The notes below the pieces were generated by a model, which was given only the letters and a program-made list of their open reading frames with translations, was not told the DNA's origin and did not search any database. Made by a program: the position numbers and the translations under genes. This document shows, piece after piece, positions 1 through 13,100 of a stretch of DNA of 64,000 nt (within the stretch, counting starts at the first letter, position 1; each line of letters opens with the position of its first letter). Origin of the DNA: Xiphias gladius (Eukaryota > Chordata > Actinopteri > Istiophoriformes > Xiphiidae); the NCBI RefSeq assembly GCF_016859285.1, contig NC_053404.1, forward strand, positions 18,087,605 through 18,151,604. The letters run 5' to 3'.

Positions 1-2950
1 AAACCGTGACTGCCAAGTACAAATATTGACACAAAAATCTGCCGATGGGATGGAAGAGAGATTTATTACCTCAGCTAAGGAGGTTACGTTTTCACCTGTG
101 TTTGCTTGTTGGTTCATTTGTTGGTGCATTTCTCAGCACGATTACGCAAAAACTACTGAAACGATTCACACCGAACTTCTTTGGGGGGATGGGGCATGGG
201 CCAGGGAAGGAGCCATTAAACTTTGGGGCAGATCCGGATCATTTACTATGAATTTGATTTTTTTTCCCCCCCTGAAGTCTGGTGTATTGGCCTTGGAGGA
301 GGTATATGGTCTACTGAATGCCATTCTAGATTCTTTTTTTTTTTTTTTTTTACAATCTAAAATGTGTTCTTGTAGTTTTTCTTAAAACAAGAAAAAACAC
401 ATTTGAAACGAGTTCACTTTAACCAACATTAGCATAAAAACATACGACAAACAAAAATGGAGAATTTATATTGACAGTACATACCCAATGTGTCACCCAA
501 GTTCAGTATAAGAACCGGATCCAAGTTCTAACAACACCTGATATTATGTTGAGTTTCACACCCACACACTGTATGTACACGATGAACACAATCAAGACGA
601 AAATTAGATCCCTGAAAAGAAATGTAAGACTTCTTCACGGCGGGTCTGAGATATCATGGTGGTTACATAGGACATACGAAACAGTAAAATATGACTAAGT
701 CGATTGATTTACAACTAACATATTTGCCCTATTCGACTATTGTACTCTGCAGCTACCTGAAAGTGCTTCATTCATCGTTACACGCAGAAATTACATTTCT
801 GTGAACACATCAAACCCTTTCTCGGTAAAACACTGCGCATTGTTCTCCTTGGAAATACGCAAAGATAAAGGCATCTAAAGAACACGGGAAAAAAACAAAG
901 CTTTGGCACTTATTACGAAACAGAAATGTCTGTCACCACACCGCCGCTTCGACAAAACATTGTAACAACTGTCAATATCTCCAAAGAACCCCCATCATTT
1001 CGAAGGGAGCATTTGTCTGGCGCCATGTTTATAGGGAAGGAAATTCCTGCGACGTAAACAGCTATGTACAGAAAGAGATCACGCCTTTGATTGTCCAGCA
1101 TAGTCCAAATAGCTTCAATAAGACCCTCTAAAGGAAAGGAAACGTCTGCTGCAGCACGGGGGCGATGAGGTGATAAAGCACAACAGCAGTGGCCCTCGTC
1201 AGCTTTCAAACAGGCCGGAGATGGCAGAGATTCTGGAGGTCCCATGGCAGGTGATACACATCACACACATGAAGCACATGTAACAGTAGATAACATGTTC
1301 AAAAGCCTCAGTGCTGCCACATACTCAAATTCACCAATGATTGATGACATGGCTACTACAGCTATTACAGTCTCTGAAGCGATGACAGTTTCCTCCCATG
1401 TCTGCTATTGCAAATTTCATCCAGTTTGTCCTGAGAAACATACTGTAGCAATGAGTACTGTCTGTTCCAACCCTGTCTTGTAAAAAAAACTAAGCTCATA
1501 ATTGGCTTTGCCAAGTACATTTTGTAACTACACTCGGCCTCCTGTCTGGATCGTGCTCACTATTAAAGCTTTTTTTTTTTTTTTCACTTGAGTACATGTG
1601 ACGTTCTCATACTGTGCGTTACTGGAAGACGGTTGGGTGCCCAAAGAACAGGACCTTGACCCTGAAAAAACCAGGATTCATAACCCGCCAACTCATGCTG
1701 TGGGTTTGGGCCCAATAAAACACTTGGTTAAGTTGAGAGGGAAAATTGTCGTGTTGGCAAAATCGGTGCTTCTTTACCAAGACCACAGTCTTTCCACAAA
1801 CTCCCCGACCGCTCTGAGTTTCCCAGACATAAGCACGAAATGTTAATCATGCTCTAGTTGCTGGGAGCGGAAAATTTTAGGTAGAACAAAATAAAACACA
1901 TAATGTGGAATAGTTATATTGAATAGTTTTTTTTAATGAAATTATTTTTTAGAAGAAGGTGTGACCCATTCATATCTTGGAGCTGTGTGCTCTTCAAACA
2001 GATTTTTTTTTTGTTCGGTACCTTCTTTGCCAACACTGACATAAACATACATCACAGAATACATTTAATTAAATTGCATTTCTGTCGTTTGGGAAGCTGC
2101 GAGGTTGTTAAACTGTCGGGAGCAGCTGTGTAAATGCGACGTTTGAGCGATGTCTGTGGGAAAAGTGACAACAGGTCACACAAATGGATGAAGACAGATG
2201 TTTCTTGCACACAGAGCTGATGAAAGATCTCCATTTAGAGGTCTCTAATAGATCATTAATAAAATCATCTGACAAAATATGCTCATAGGTTTCTAAGTTT
2301 ATCACTGCACTCTATACCCCCTATGAACTTATAAGGACATACATGTGTAAGGCAACATAAAGCACTGACAAGTCACTGCTTCTGTATAATCATGGAATGG
2401 TTAGTGGTTTACCGGGTAGGTCCTTGTGCAAACCTCCAAGAGAAAGTTCATATGTAAAAGGGACAATGGTCACATTTTGAAATCAGGATTTTTTTTTTTT
2501 AAACGATCAACTACCCAATCTGTTTTCAAAACTTCGTACAAACCTCAAAGAAATGCATCATATGTAAAGCTTCACGGGGCGCGGTTGTCCTTTGTCTGCT
2601 CCAGACTTCTGGCACCAAGCGTTGGTTCTCTGATAACACGCAGTTACTCTGATAACGTACTGTATGTTCTTTTTGAGGACACTACGAGAGGGAGAAAAAA
2701 AACCCCACCCAAATCTACATCAACCCTAAAGATGAACTGTTTAAGACTGTGAAAAAAAATGTGCCAATTTTTTTTTTTTTTTAAATGCTCAGAAAAAAAT
2801 GGAACTTTGAACATGACAACTGAGCGAACTCCATCGGCTGACGAAGATCATGTGATGCAATATTATAGTATTTAGCTTTGTTTCTACAAAATCAATATTT
2901 ACCTTCTACACAATAAAAGCAAATATTTACTCTGTAAAATTTAAGATTTA
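1..2950. other. Gene-free AT-rich stretch, possible 3' UTR
   Basis: I find no convincing coding exon here. The stretch holds several homopolymer T runs (about 331-350, 1569-1584, 2490-2500, 2768-2782). The sequence at about 900-1480 is less AT-rich and has a 110-codon open frame on the minus strand (1245 to 913) with no family I recognise. A minus-strand AATAAA (TTTATT at about 60-65) would fit the end of a long 3' UTR of a minus-strand gene beginning elsewhere, but nothing proves this. Treat it as unassigned. Confidence 0.4.
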
Positions 2951-3247
2951 AGAATTGTTTAAAATTAATTATTTAAAATGTATCCTCTCTTTTATTCTCA
3001 AAAATTTGCCTTGCGTCGGTTGTAAAACACCGTCTGCAGCTTGTGCTCACGCTAAAAGAGATTCTGCAGCATGTGTGTGCAGTCTAGCAAAAAACTGGAC
3101 GCGGCCGAAGTGTCATCTACCACGGCCCCGCGCCTGCAGGCCCAGTGGCTGTACGAGAGAATGCGAAATGACAGCTTCGTTGTAAATCTGACAAACAGCA
3201 CGACGCTTGGAAGACCTCGGGGGTCAGGGCTGCTGATGCCAGCGCGT

Positions 3248-3275
3248 TTGTGTACGTGTGTGTGTGTGTGTGTCG

Positions 3276-3309
<34 letters not shown>
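3248..3309. repeat. (GT)n microsatellite
   Basis: The tract is GT/TG dinucleotides with one ACGT and one CGAT interruption. It produces meaningless Val/Cys or Thr/His open frames. It lies in the gene-poor left part of the window. Confidence 0.95.
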
Positions 3310-6300
3310 ATGACAGAAAGAGCGAGGGTAAAAGGAGAGACGGACACATAGGCAATCATATTTCTCTATGTGTTCACTCTTCCATTATCGTACAGATTGT
3401 TTTCCGAGCCCTAATACGCAGGATCTCTTGTGCATAGTCTCCAATAGGTTTGAATTTAACAGTTTGCTAAATGCTAATGCTCATTTTCCCACAGGTCTGA
3501 GGTCTGGCTATATGAGGGCATCAAATGTATACGAAGACTTCAAGGGGTCGCTGGTAATTAAAGGTGCCCTGCAGAGACAAAAGATGTGCCACGTCTACTA
3601 AGTGTGAGGGGGGGTCGGCTGCAGAATTGTACTGGCCAAAGGCAGGGAGGAAGAGGGACAGCCAATATAAACAATGGAGTAAACAATGCAGCCTTTCAGA
3701 ATATTCAAAACACAGCTTTGTTCATGTTTTATCAGGAAGGAAGAGAATTCAGCAAGTTGTGTACGGAAATATAACTGTCTACGGCAAGAAGGGAATGCGA
3801 AAAAAATTGGGAGCACCAAAAATTATGTAACACCGGAGATGTGTGTTTCCCCTCCGCAGCTTTGATGAGCTGTTCTGATCTCTTTGCAGATAATGATGAT
3901 TGCGGTTAATTATCGTGTCGCAACACACAGAGGCATCAGGAAAGTGATTGTTTTCTGTCGCCGTGCCTCTTGTGGGATACTGTTCCCTAAGTCTGCTGCC
4001 TAAGCCCGCTGACCTGAATTCAGCGCCTGGGTGCTCCTTTTGAAAATTTTTGACACACGCTGCTCGGGGGGGGCTCTCATCAGCAAGAAAAGCTAAGACT
4101 TTGACAAAAATTAGTGCTTGATTTAACGCACAGCTTTAGTAGGACTGCTTTTATGTCCACACAAGGCCAGTACTTTAATGGAAAGCAGATTTATTTTGCA
4201 TGACATTTTCCTGACCTACAACTCCGATGTCACCACAATGGCCACCCTATCTTCCCAGCTCAAAAAAACCGCATACTGACTGTGGCTGATTGTTGGCAAA
4301 GCAAACACGAGTGCCTCTGTCATTTGAAGTAAAAACAGATAGCGTTTACGGGCCAGCTGATTGACATCGCGCTTCCTCCCCAGTGAGCTGCGGGGCGAGC
4401 AGGGGGGGGCAGTCGTCAGGAACCTCTTATGCAACCAGAACCCAATCTGTCTGGGACCCGCACATCAAGACAAACTCGCGCACGGGCGAAAAGACACGGA
4501 GGTGTTGAAGGATAATGATCGCACAGACATGTTTGTACACCACACAGGGCACGGAGTGGTCATCGCTGTCTGTGGGGTCGTGGGATGCAAAGACACATGT
4601 ACAGTATATATGGGGGGTGGTGGTACAATATAACAAAAACCCTGAACTATATTAATGTTTGAAATACCTGATAAGGACTAACATGTTTTGAATTAAAGCA
4701 TTGCAGTTTAACTTTGTTTTATTGGTTTTGCCATAAATTTTTAATGTTTTTTTTTTTTTTTTAAAGGCCAGTTATTGTGTGGGACCTTTATCTGTGTTTT
4801 GTAATTTTTTTTTTCTTCTTCTTATCAAAATCTCTAAAAACCGCTTACATAGTTTCATCCCAGGCTGACCCATTTCCAACTTCTAGAACGTCAAAGTGTA
4901 TTTTTCTATGTTAAACTTTAAGGTGAAGTGAAGCGCTGTCGAGCGTTGTTTCCAACAGCGAGTCAGTAAAGGTCCATAAACAGAATGAACATCCAATAAA
5001 TAAGGGAAAACTTGTTCTAACCTCTAACGAGCTTAATGGTTGTTTCAGAGGCTAATATTTTGAGTCACAACAAAACTCTGTTTTCAGGTTTAGAGGGATT
5101 ACGGTAGCCTACTTCCCTCTTATACCACCAGCATTTTCCTTAAGATGATTATGAATGAACAAAGGTCTGCATTTGTCAATAATTAAAGCAGCTTTAATTG
5201 TGTTAATTCGGCGGTGGTTTGCACCTGAGGCTTAGTTATGGTTCATGGGAATTTAACCTGATCCAACACAGCACCTCCATCACTGCTGAGTATTTCTTGA
5301 AGGAACAATGAAAAACGCTGTATTAACATGCTGCGTCTCTCCCTCTCAATTACATGTCAAGGTCAAGATCCGTCCTTCGACAGTAGGTCTCATTATCGTA
5401 ATATGGCACACAATAGCTTTAATCCAAAGCCTCACTGCAAACACCCTGCCGCAGTCAGTGGCTATCAGACGGCGAGCCCACTGACCATTAAATATCTGAA
5501 ACAGACAGGTCCAACAGGTTTATCACATTTCAGTTTTCACCTCAGACTTTAAACCCGACTCCGTCTGCAGGTCGAAACTGTTCTTTGGCTTGCATGGACC
5601 ACGCCTTAAATATAACTTGATCGGATGGGGAAAAAAATAGCAAAATGGCACGAAGAAATTTGTAGATTAAAAAGGGGGGTCAATAGTAGGCCTTGTCTCA
5701 GAAGATTTCCCGAAAAGAAAGATTGTAAAAACAAACATTCAAGGGTGCCAAATCTGTAGCGGAAGTCCTCCAATTTTAGACAACTAAGTCTGTTTACAGG
5801 TCTTGGGGAGTGGTACTGCATGCCTGGGCTCTGTGCAATCTGATAACTTGCCTTAAGTGATGTCACTTGAGTCAGCTTGGTTGGGGCTGAAGACCACAAG
5901 TTTGCAAATGAGAAAAATCTGGGGATGTGGGGCTGGAAATGAAGTGAGAGCGTGCCAGACCTCCGTAGCCCGCTACTCATCTCTGCTCGCGGCTAGCGGC
6001 TCAAGGCTACATTAGCCGCTGCTAGATTTAACATGTCGAGTTGCATTGTGGGTAATGCAGGTGCCACGTTTTGAGGAGGAAGGAGACCGCGTGGAAACAT
6101 AAACAAGGGTATCTCTTGTCATGGGTCTGACAATGTTATGGGAGTGCAATGCTAAAACAGCGGAGTGCTCTTTCAACTGATTAGGGTAATACAGATATCA
6201 GCATACTGTACGACTAAGAATGATGGTTCTCTCACATGGACTTAAAGTTAATCTTATTACTGTATTTTAATCCATCTCTATCCGTGTCATTTTCTTAACA

Positions 6301-9300
6301 TGACGATAGAAGTTTTAATGCTTTGTTGCCAATTGCACGAAGAGGATTCGCGTACTAAAATATCGCAGGGGCATCAATCAGTCATGTTCAGTGGCGGCGC
6401 ACATGCAGCGCCCCCACCAGCCTCAAAGATTCATTCAGAGGCAGCAAACTCAAACAACAACAAATTATTATTAAATATTTTAAACGAGCAAATTCATTTG
6501 TTTTTACTTTTTAAGTAATTTAATATACATTGAGATGAAGCTTGTTTTATGAAATTAACAGCAGAATTAGTCTATTTTGTATTTTCTTTTCTAATGGTCG
6601 CCTCCCCAGCCATGCAATACCAACTAATTCAACTCTAGTTTCCTTCATCCAATACAAGTTAATGGTTATAAAAAGGGAACAAAAGGCAGCACCCTAAAAC
6701 CAATAAAACAATGCAATTAATGAGTGACTGGGTGAGCAGACAAGATGGCATGATAGGCTATTCTGTGAGCTGTTGCCACTTTTTATATGCACTACTGCAT
6801 AATTGCAGTGCTGTAACTATCAGAGAAGCAGTAGGCCTTTAACTGTTAAGCAGAAAGGCAGAAAATGACAACAAAGTCAAGACAATATTTAATTATGTTT
6901 ATGAAAAATTCTGCATTAATGTCATGTATTTAAATGGTTAAAGCTAGTGCACCACATTGCTAGTCTGTAAGCAGAAGCCCTCAGTCCTTGTAGCCCCACC
7001 CAGATAAAAAAGTAGTCACTTCTACACCCAAATGAGTAACTTGTAGTGGTGGTTAGCAGGTTCAGTACAGGGCCCTGTAAAGATAAGATATGGTGAAGCA
7101 CTAGCGAGCTACAGTATGTCAGAAAATGAGGTCACTGCAGGAGGAAGGGAAGGAAGGGTCTAAGTTTAATCGGCAGACATGGGACTATAGGTTGAAACTA
7201 CAAACAGCATAATGTGGCCATAAAAAGAGAATAAATTGTAAAAATAGAATCTAGTGAATGGGCTGTTATGTGAAACAGATACAGATAGGCATGGGAAATG
7301 TGGTATGTTTGGATTTCTTTGCATTATCACTGTTATTAGATGTCACTAAATTTATTTTTCAAATAAAGACTGATTAAAATAAATGCATTGAATGTGTCCT
7401 AAATTGGCAAAAGGGCTTAAAGAATATACATAACTTAGTGGAAGAGTGATTTTTGTGACTTTGTTTTTGTAACTATCTAATAAGATCACAGATCACAGAA
7501 CTGATTACGTAAACGGTGTCCAGTTTAATATAGGAGCTGGATCCAACAAAGGGATAATCCGTCGTTTTATGAGCTAAACATTTGAAGAGATTTTCCGAGA
7601 ATGTGATGGCCTGCATCGATCAGTGTTCTCCCCTTTTTTTCATTTCTCTAAGCCATAATTTATCAGAAGTCCTTTAAAAATTCACGTGCCTTAAGGTTGC
7701 CATTAGGCGACTCTCAATTCTCTCCACACCTAAAAAACTTCCACACAAAACCACTGTACCACATAATGGTAATAAGTAATTCAATAAATCCCAAGGCAGC
7801 AGATTTTTGCAGATTACAAGGAACTGTTTTGTGAAACTGAAAAACGCACATACACAGTCGATAATTTTGGGTCCAACAAACACTAGATTTTTATCATAAA
7901 GGGGGCCTGTGTTGCATTGGATTCCTAAGGAATTGTGCATTTAAAATTTTCATTTTCAACAGATGGTCTCCCTTACTAATGGAAGGTCTCCCTGCTTACG
8001 TGAGGAAGACCATCTGTTCAAAAACATTGTCAGTCATGTCCAAATAAAATAGTAGATGAATTGACAGTGAATAAGACAGACCTGTGGTGCTACTTTTCCA
8101 CATTTACCCCTCCCGAGAAAAATCCTGAACGAGCATAAAGACACACTGTTTGCTTTGCTCTTGGCTCTTAAAAAGACTAAAAAGCTTTCTTGCCAGTAAA
8201 CCGGGGGAGATGGGCTGCTGGAAGCCAGAAATAGCGGGTGCAGAGGATTAAGTGTACACATTGCATGTACCAAATCTTCTCTCAAATAACACCATTGTAT
8301 ACCCTATAACTGAGAGGCACAGAGACAAGGCCAGCTCCCTGTTGGTAGTAAGTGGCTGAAAGCACAGAGGACGTCTGCAGAGCCATACAGTTCCATCCAT
8401 ATAACATGTAGCAGGACTTGAATATGGCAAGCAGCGCTCTGGGGCCTTGTGTATGCAGGTTGTTAGCTGGAGTAATCATTTCAGCACCCTCTCGTTTTAG
8501 CTTCTCATCGCCACCTGCCACCCGTTCGTCACCCGCTGAGCCAGCTCCACCAGCAAACAAAGACCTGAAACGCACAGAGGATTATAACGTTCTGCCCGCA
8601 CCTTCAACAGACCCATCCACCAGACTCTCCACACACTTTAGTGGAATCAACTAATCTGTTATCAAAGTACAAAAGTTTTATTAGCTTGGTTAGTTTTTCG
8701 TTGTTTCTTCTCATAATATGTAGAAATGCTAACCACAGTGATGGTATTGAAATCACTCCTTGCCCATCCTCTTCTAATTTAGCAATGTTACTGGAAGCAG
8801 CCTTTTTGTCTTTGCACTAACACAAGTACAACGTTGCTCAAACAGAGGCAGTCACAGGTCCAGGGTCTTTGCAGGAACTGCTTCTTTAACCTGCAGAAAT
8901 GGAAGTGGGAAGTAAAATCTGACTGTAACGCGCGTCAGTGCGACTTAACAGTTGTTGATTCAGCTTAATACATTGACTTTATTGAACTTGTTTTTGTCAA
9001 GTTTAATGAACTTAACTCAGCTGCTTTTACATTTTCACAAATCATGAGATGAGTGAAACATTAACAGGCCTAAAAATGTTTTGGAAAGTAGTAAAACAGT
9101 TTCAGTTGGACTTATTTTTTCAGCTCTTTGGTAACCAGAGCTCAGGTTATCCTCCATTAAGAGTTAACATTTGGACGCTCGCAGATTAAGAGAGGTCATT
9201 ATCATGTCCAAGCTAATTTTAGCATTTTTTTATTTGTTCCGTGAAATGCATGGATTTTGCCTCTTTGAATCTCCGAAAGAGTGAAAATTTTTGATTTGTG

Positions 9301-10040
9301 TAAGCATGCACTCTGAATGCTAGAGAGGAGCTTTAGACAGTTCACAGCATGTTTTCCTCTGTGTTTGCACACTGCTAATGATGAATGTAAAAAGTTTGTT
9401 TGTATTTGGGAAATTGGCATAAACGAGAATTCGCAAAAGAGAGGAAGACCTTTAGCCATACGTTAAGGTCCTGGCTTGTTTCTAGCGATAGTCAACAAAC
9501 CTTTAAATGTTTAGACAGTCGCTTCCTTTGTAATTGTTTGTGTTTAGCATCTGCTGTGACCCGAAATTCCCTTAGGGACACATACTCGAGGACATGAATG
9601 GAATATCAATAGTCCATGGCTTGACGTTTTTTTTTTTCTTCTTTGCTGGAATGGAGGAGGTGCCAAGGATCACAGCTTAAATCCAGTTTGTTGCTCCCTC
9701 ATTCAGATGCAAAGGAGCCCTGCGAGTTTCCCTCTCAGCCTTGTGCTCTGACTTAGTTTTCTTTTGAGAGTCCAGTTTTTCCGTCCCTGCGGCTCTGCAG
9801 CTCACTTTCCATGAATGTGTCCGATGAATAGCAAAGAGCTCCTCGCAGCTCCTTTTGCTGCAGACCACGTCTCCCTTTTGACAGTGACAAAACTGTGCAG
9901 AGGACACGTGCTTTGCCTGGCAACACTGAAGAACGTAATTAATTTGGGTCTATTCTTAGCAGTTATTCTGAATTACAGAGCAGGTGAGAAAAAAGGAATT
10001 TCTATGTATATATTCACAACTTATATAGCCTATACATGTT
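3310..10040. other. Gene-free stretch, no recognisable genes
   Basis: I see only short, unrelated open frames, no splice-bounded exon with a known domain and no RNA gene. The segment at about 5,900-6,130 is GC-richer and reads like a diverged interspersed repeat (it contains CATTGTGGGTAATGCAGGTG), but I cannot assign a family. Some GC-balanced patches, for example 3,850-4,600, could be conserved non-coding elements. That needs cross-species alignment. Confidence 0.4.
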
Positions 10041-10046
10041 ATATAT

Positions 10047-10048
<2 letters not shown>

Positions 10049-10129
<81 letters not shown>
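10049..10129. repeat. Long perfect (TG)n microsatellite
   Basis: About 80 bases of uninterrupted TG repeat end in a short CGCGCACGCG run. Tracts like this are highly polymorphic and can form Z-DNA. Open frames across it on either strand are artefacts. Confidence 0.97.
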
Positions 10130-10139
10130 GCGCGCACGC

Positions 10140-13100
10140 GGTGATTTATCAACTCTTTGCATGCTCCAGCAGTTGTTACATACTTGTCTAGCATACAGTA
10201 TGGTGCCGTGTTAACATAACACCTGCTAGTGGAGTCACTGCGGTGGGGAAATATAGCAGATATCCAGGTTCTTTGAAACAAGGCTGCGGAGGGAGCGAGA
10301 ATATTGCCGTTTCGAGGTCCTCCCGTATCTCCAGTAAAACTTTAATATCAGAATTCGTGGATGCGTGACTTTAAAAACTAAGATTCAGTAAAATCGATGT
10401 ACTGTTTTAAAGCAAAGAAATAGGCGACGATACTAAATCTCAGACACAGACTGCAGTGTTTTGTGGCGCTGCCCTGTCAGTGAGGGCTTTTTAATCCATT
10501 TGATCAGTGCTGAAATCTAGTTTAAATACAAACTGGGATTATGTGAGATCTTACATAATGTAATCCCTGGGAGGAAGACAGATGAAATCAAAGCTGTGTC
10601 CTGGCGGACTTCATTGGAATTTCATTTAACCCACAGCGGGAGTCTCAAAAAGGGTTGAACTGCCTAAAACAGTTTTTTTTTTTAAAACACATGCATACCA
10701 CTACCATCAATAAACAATTAACTGGTGCACCCACAAACTGACCAGATGTGTAAAGCCTACACCTCATGTATGTTCCTCCACATACAATGCAAGAGGGCTG
10801 CTGATTTTTTTTTCCTGAAGCATACACAAGAGAACCCAAAAGAAAACAACACTCTCAACTTAAACCTTTGCCAGATCCTTCTTATCATTCTTCCGGAATG
10901 CCTCTTGAGATTTCATACGTACCCAATGCTGTCCAAAGTTTCACTGCATATTGTCTAAGTTATCAGGCGTAATATCGCACATAGTGTACTTTGTCATCAT
11001 TTGTGTCTGTAATTTATCCCACGCAGATTATGTAAAAGACTGTCCCCAAGCCGGTCTCTCCTAATGACTCATCTGGACTCAGTTTGTGTATTTTTGGACC
11101 CCGTCTGTCTGTGAAGCCTGTTGGGCACAGGAAGAGGACATAAGAGGTCACAGTCTTTTGCTGTTGTAAGAGGGAGCTGCACCGTTATTATTCCCCCCTC
11201 AAATGTTTTTCCGTGCCACTCATCCATCACCATCTCTGCCTTCAGCCCAAATATGCTCCGCAGCTTGTGTGTTTTGGGGCCTGCGGGTCTCTTCATCTGT
11301 TCGTACATGTGTGACTGCAAAATGACCTTTTCCACCAAAGCACAGGATGTGCTATGCATTTCTACATTGTTTTGTGTATCATTACATAATTATTGCAAGT
11401 TGGTAATTACTATTTAGAATCTATAATGTAGCAGGTGAGTAAGCAGATTATATTGTACATACATTATATGAACATGTTACAAGCATCTTGAAGAAATCTT
11501 TGCATGAAATGACTGACCAGAATTACATTTTCTAATTTCAAACTGTTTTGTAATCTGTTTAGTTTATGAAGTGCAATATACTGTAGTACAAAGCAGCTTT
11601 GTCATCATGTATGCTTGAATGAATGCACTGCATTTGGTTAAACAATTACTTATAAACAGTAGGATTAAAATTGCGAATGGAAATTATAGTTGGTTTAATT
11701 AAAAATTTTAATTTTGCCAACAGGTTTCAGCATCAAGATACGTTTGCTGAACTCCCCACCCCAGTCTGTAAGATGGGCTCTACATTTCAAATTTGTAGTC
11801 ACCAAACTTAAATGAAATTTACTTGAAGTTAAGTTACTATCCTCAAACCTGTAATAACTGATTTTCTTGGCCACTTGGGGGCAGTGTAAGCCAGTTGTAA
11901 ACACAACATTGACATATTACCACCTTTTAAGTTGATACAGTGAACTTGTTAACAAACAGCTGCTTATTTACACATCCAGCAGTTACAGGGAAACATTATC
12001 ATTCGTTCGGAGTCGTGTTTCTGGCTACCTGGCAAATGTAAGTCCAACATTTGCTTTCTTTTAGCTCTTTTTTGGTCACCACCAACTGCCAAGGAGAATA
12101 TCTGGCTCATTAGCTGCCAAATGCTTCACTACATAGTTGCTGACTTTATCTGTCAACTGTTTGGTGCTGAGCAGGTAGTGTACAGAGGGTTTTATAACAG
12201 CTTTGTGGATTAAAACAGCTGCCTATCACATCACGAAACTTCGCTGATAAGGGCAGTCTACGTGAACCAAAACAATAAAGTTGCAAGCATGAAAAACAAA
12301 AGAAATGAGCTGAAAGAAGCTAAAAAAAGCTGAGTGAACCTGCAAAGTGAAGTGATGATTCTTTGTTAACTCATCGTTAGCTAACCATTTCACATACAAG
12401 TAGTCATTTGATCTGTTGTTTTAAAATTATATTCCCTAAAATTTCAGTCCTGGTTCATTTGGCAACACCCGTGGTTACTACAGGTCACAGAGTTCCAGTT
12501 GGAATGAAGTTAATCGACAATTGGGGCAAAATTTCCCTTAGCGGCTACTCTTTATGCAGGGCTCAGCCAAACAAGTCGGAGGGGCTAAGAGGATTAATAA
12601 TTTGCATCATGTAAGTAGATCAAAAATAAATAAACTAGTCAACTGTTAAACCTCATCTTAACAAAGTTCTAGGATACATGGTTGTTTACAGGATGCTATC
12701 GTAGGCAAATAGAGGAAAAGATGGGCAACACAATGCTCAGTGGAAAACATCCAGTATACACAGACTGATGGTACAGATGAGAACAGATCCAGGATAGGCC
12801 TTCGTTTTATGCAATAGCATTTCCAACAATAGCCTTGTACTTCCAGGCCATGCGACATCATCCAAACCAATAAACCGATAAAAATTTGGTTATTGAAATA
12901 TTATGGTCAGCATTTAAATACTTTTTGATTAGCCATGAATAGAGGCACAGTGATGCCTTTTATCTCGAAGCTTCAGGTGTATTCATAAGAAAGCTTGTAG
13001 CTGTCATTACACTGCGACTCTATCTAATCCCTGATTACTATCAGTACAAGATACTGGTTACTTCTAGAAAAACACAGGATTGAAACTTAACCACAGAGTG

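Noticed and set aside
10039-10281. Open frames made of Thr-His or Val-Cys repeats over TG/CA tracts (also at about 3,250, 9,956 and 23,233)
   Set aside because: They are translations of dinucleotide microsatellites.
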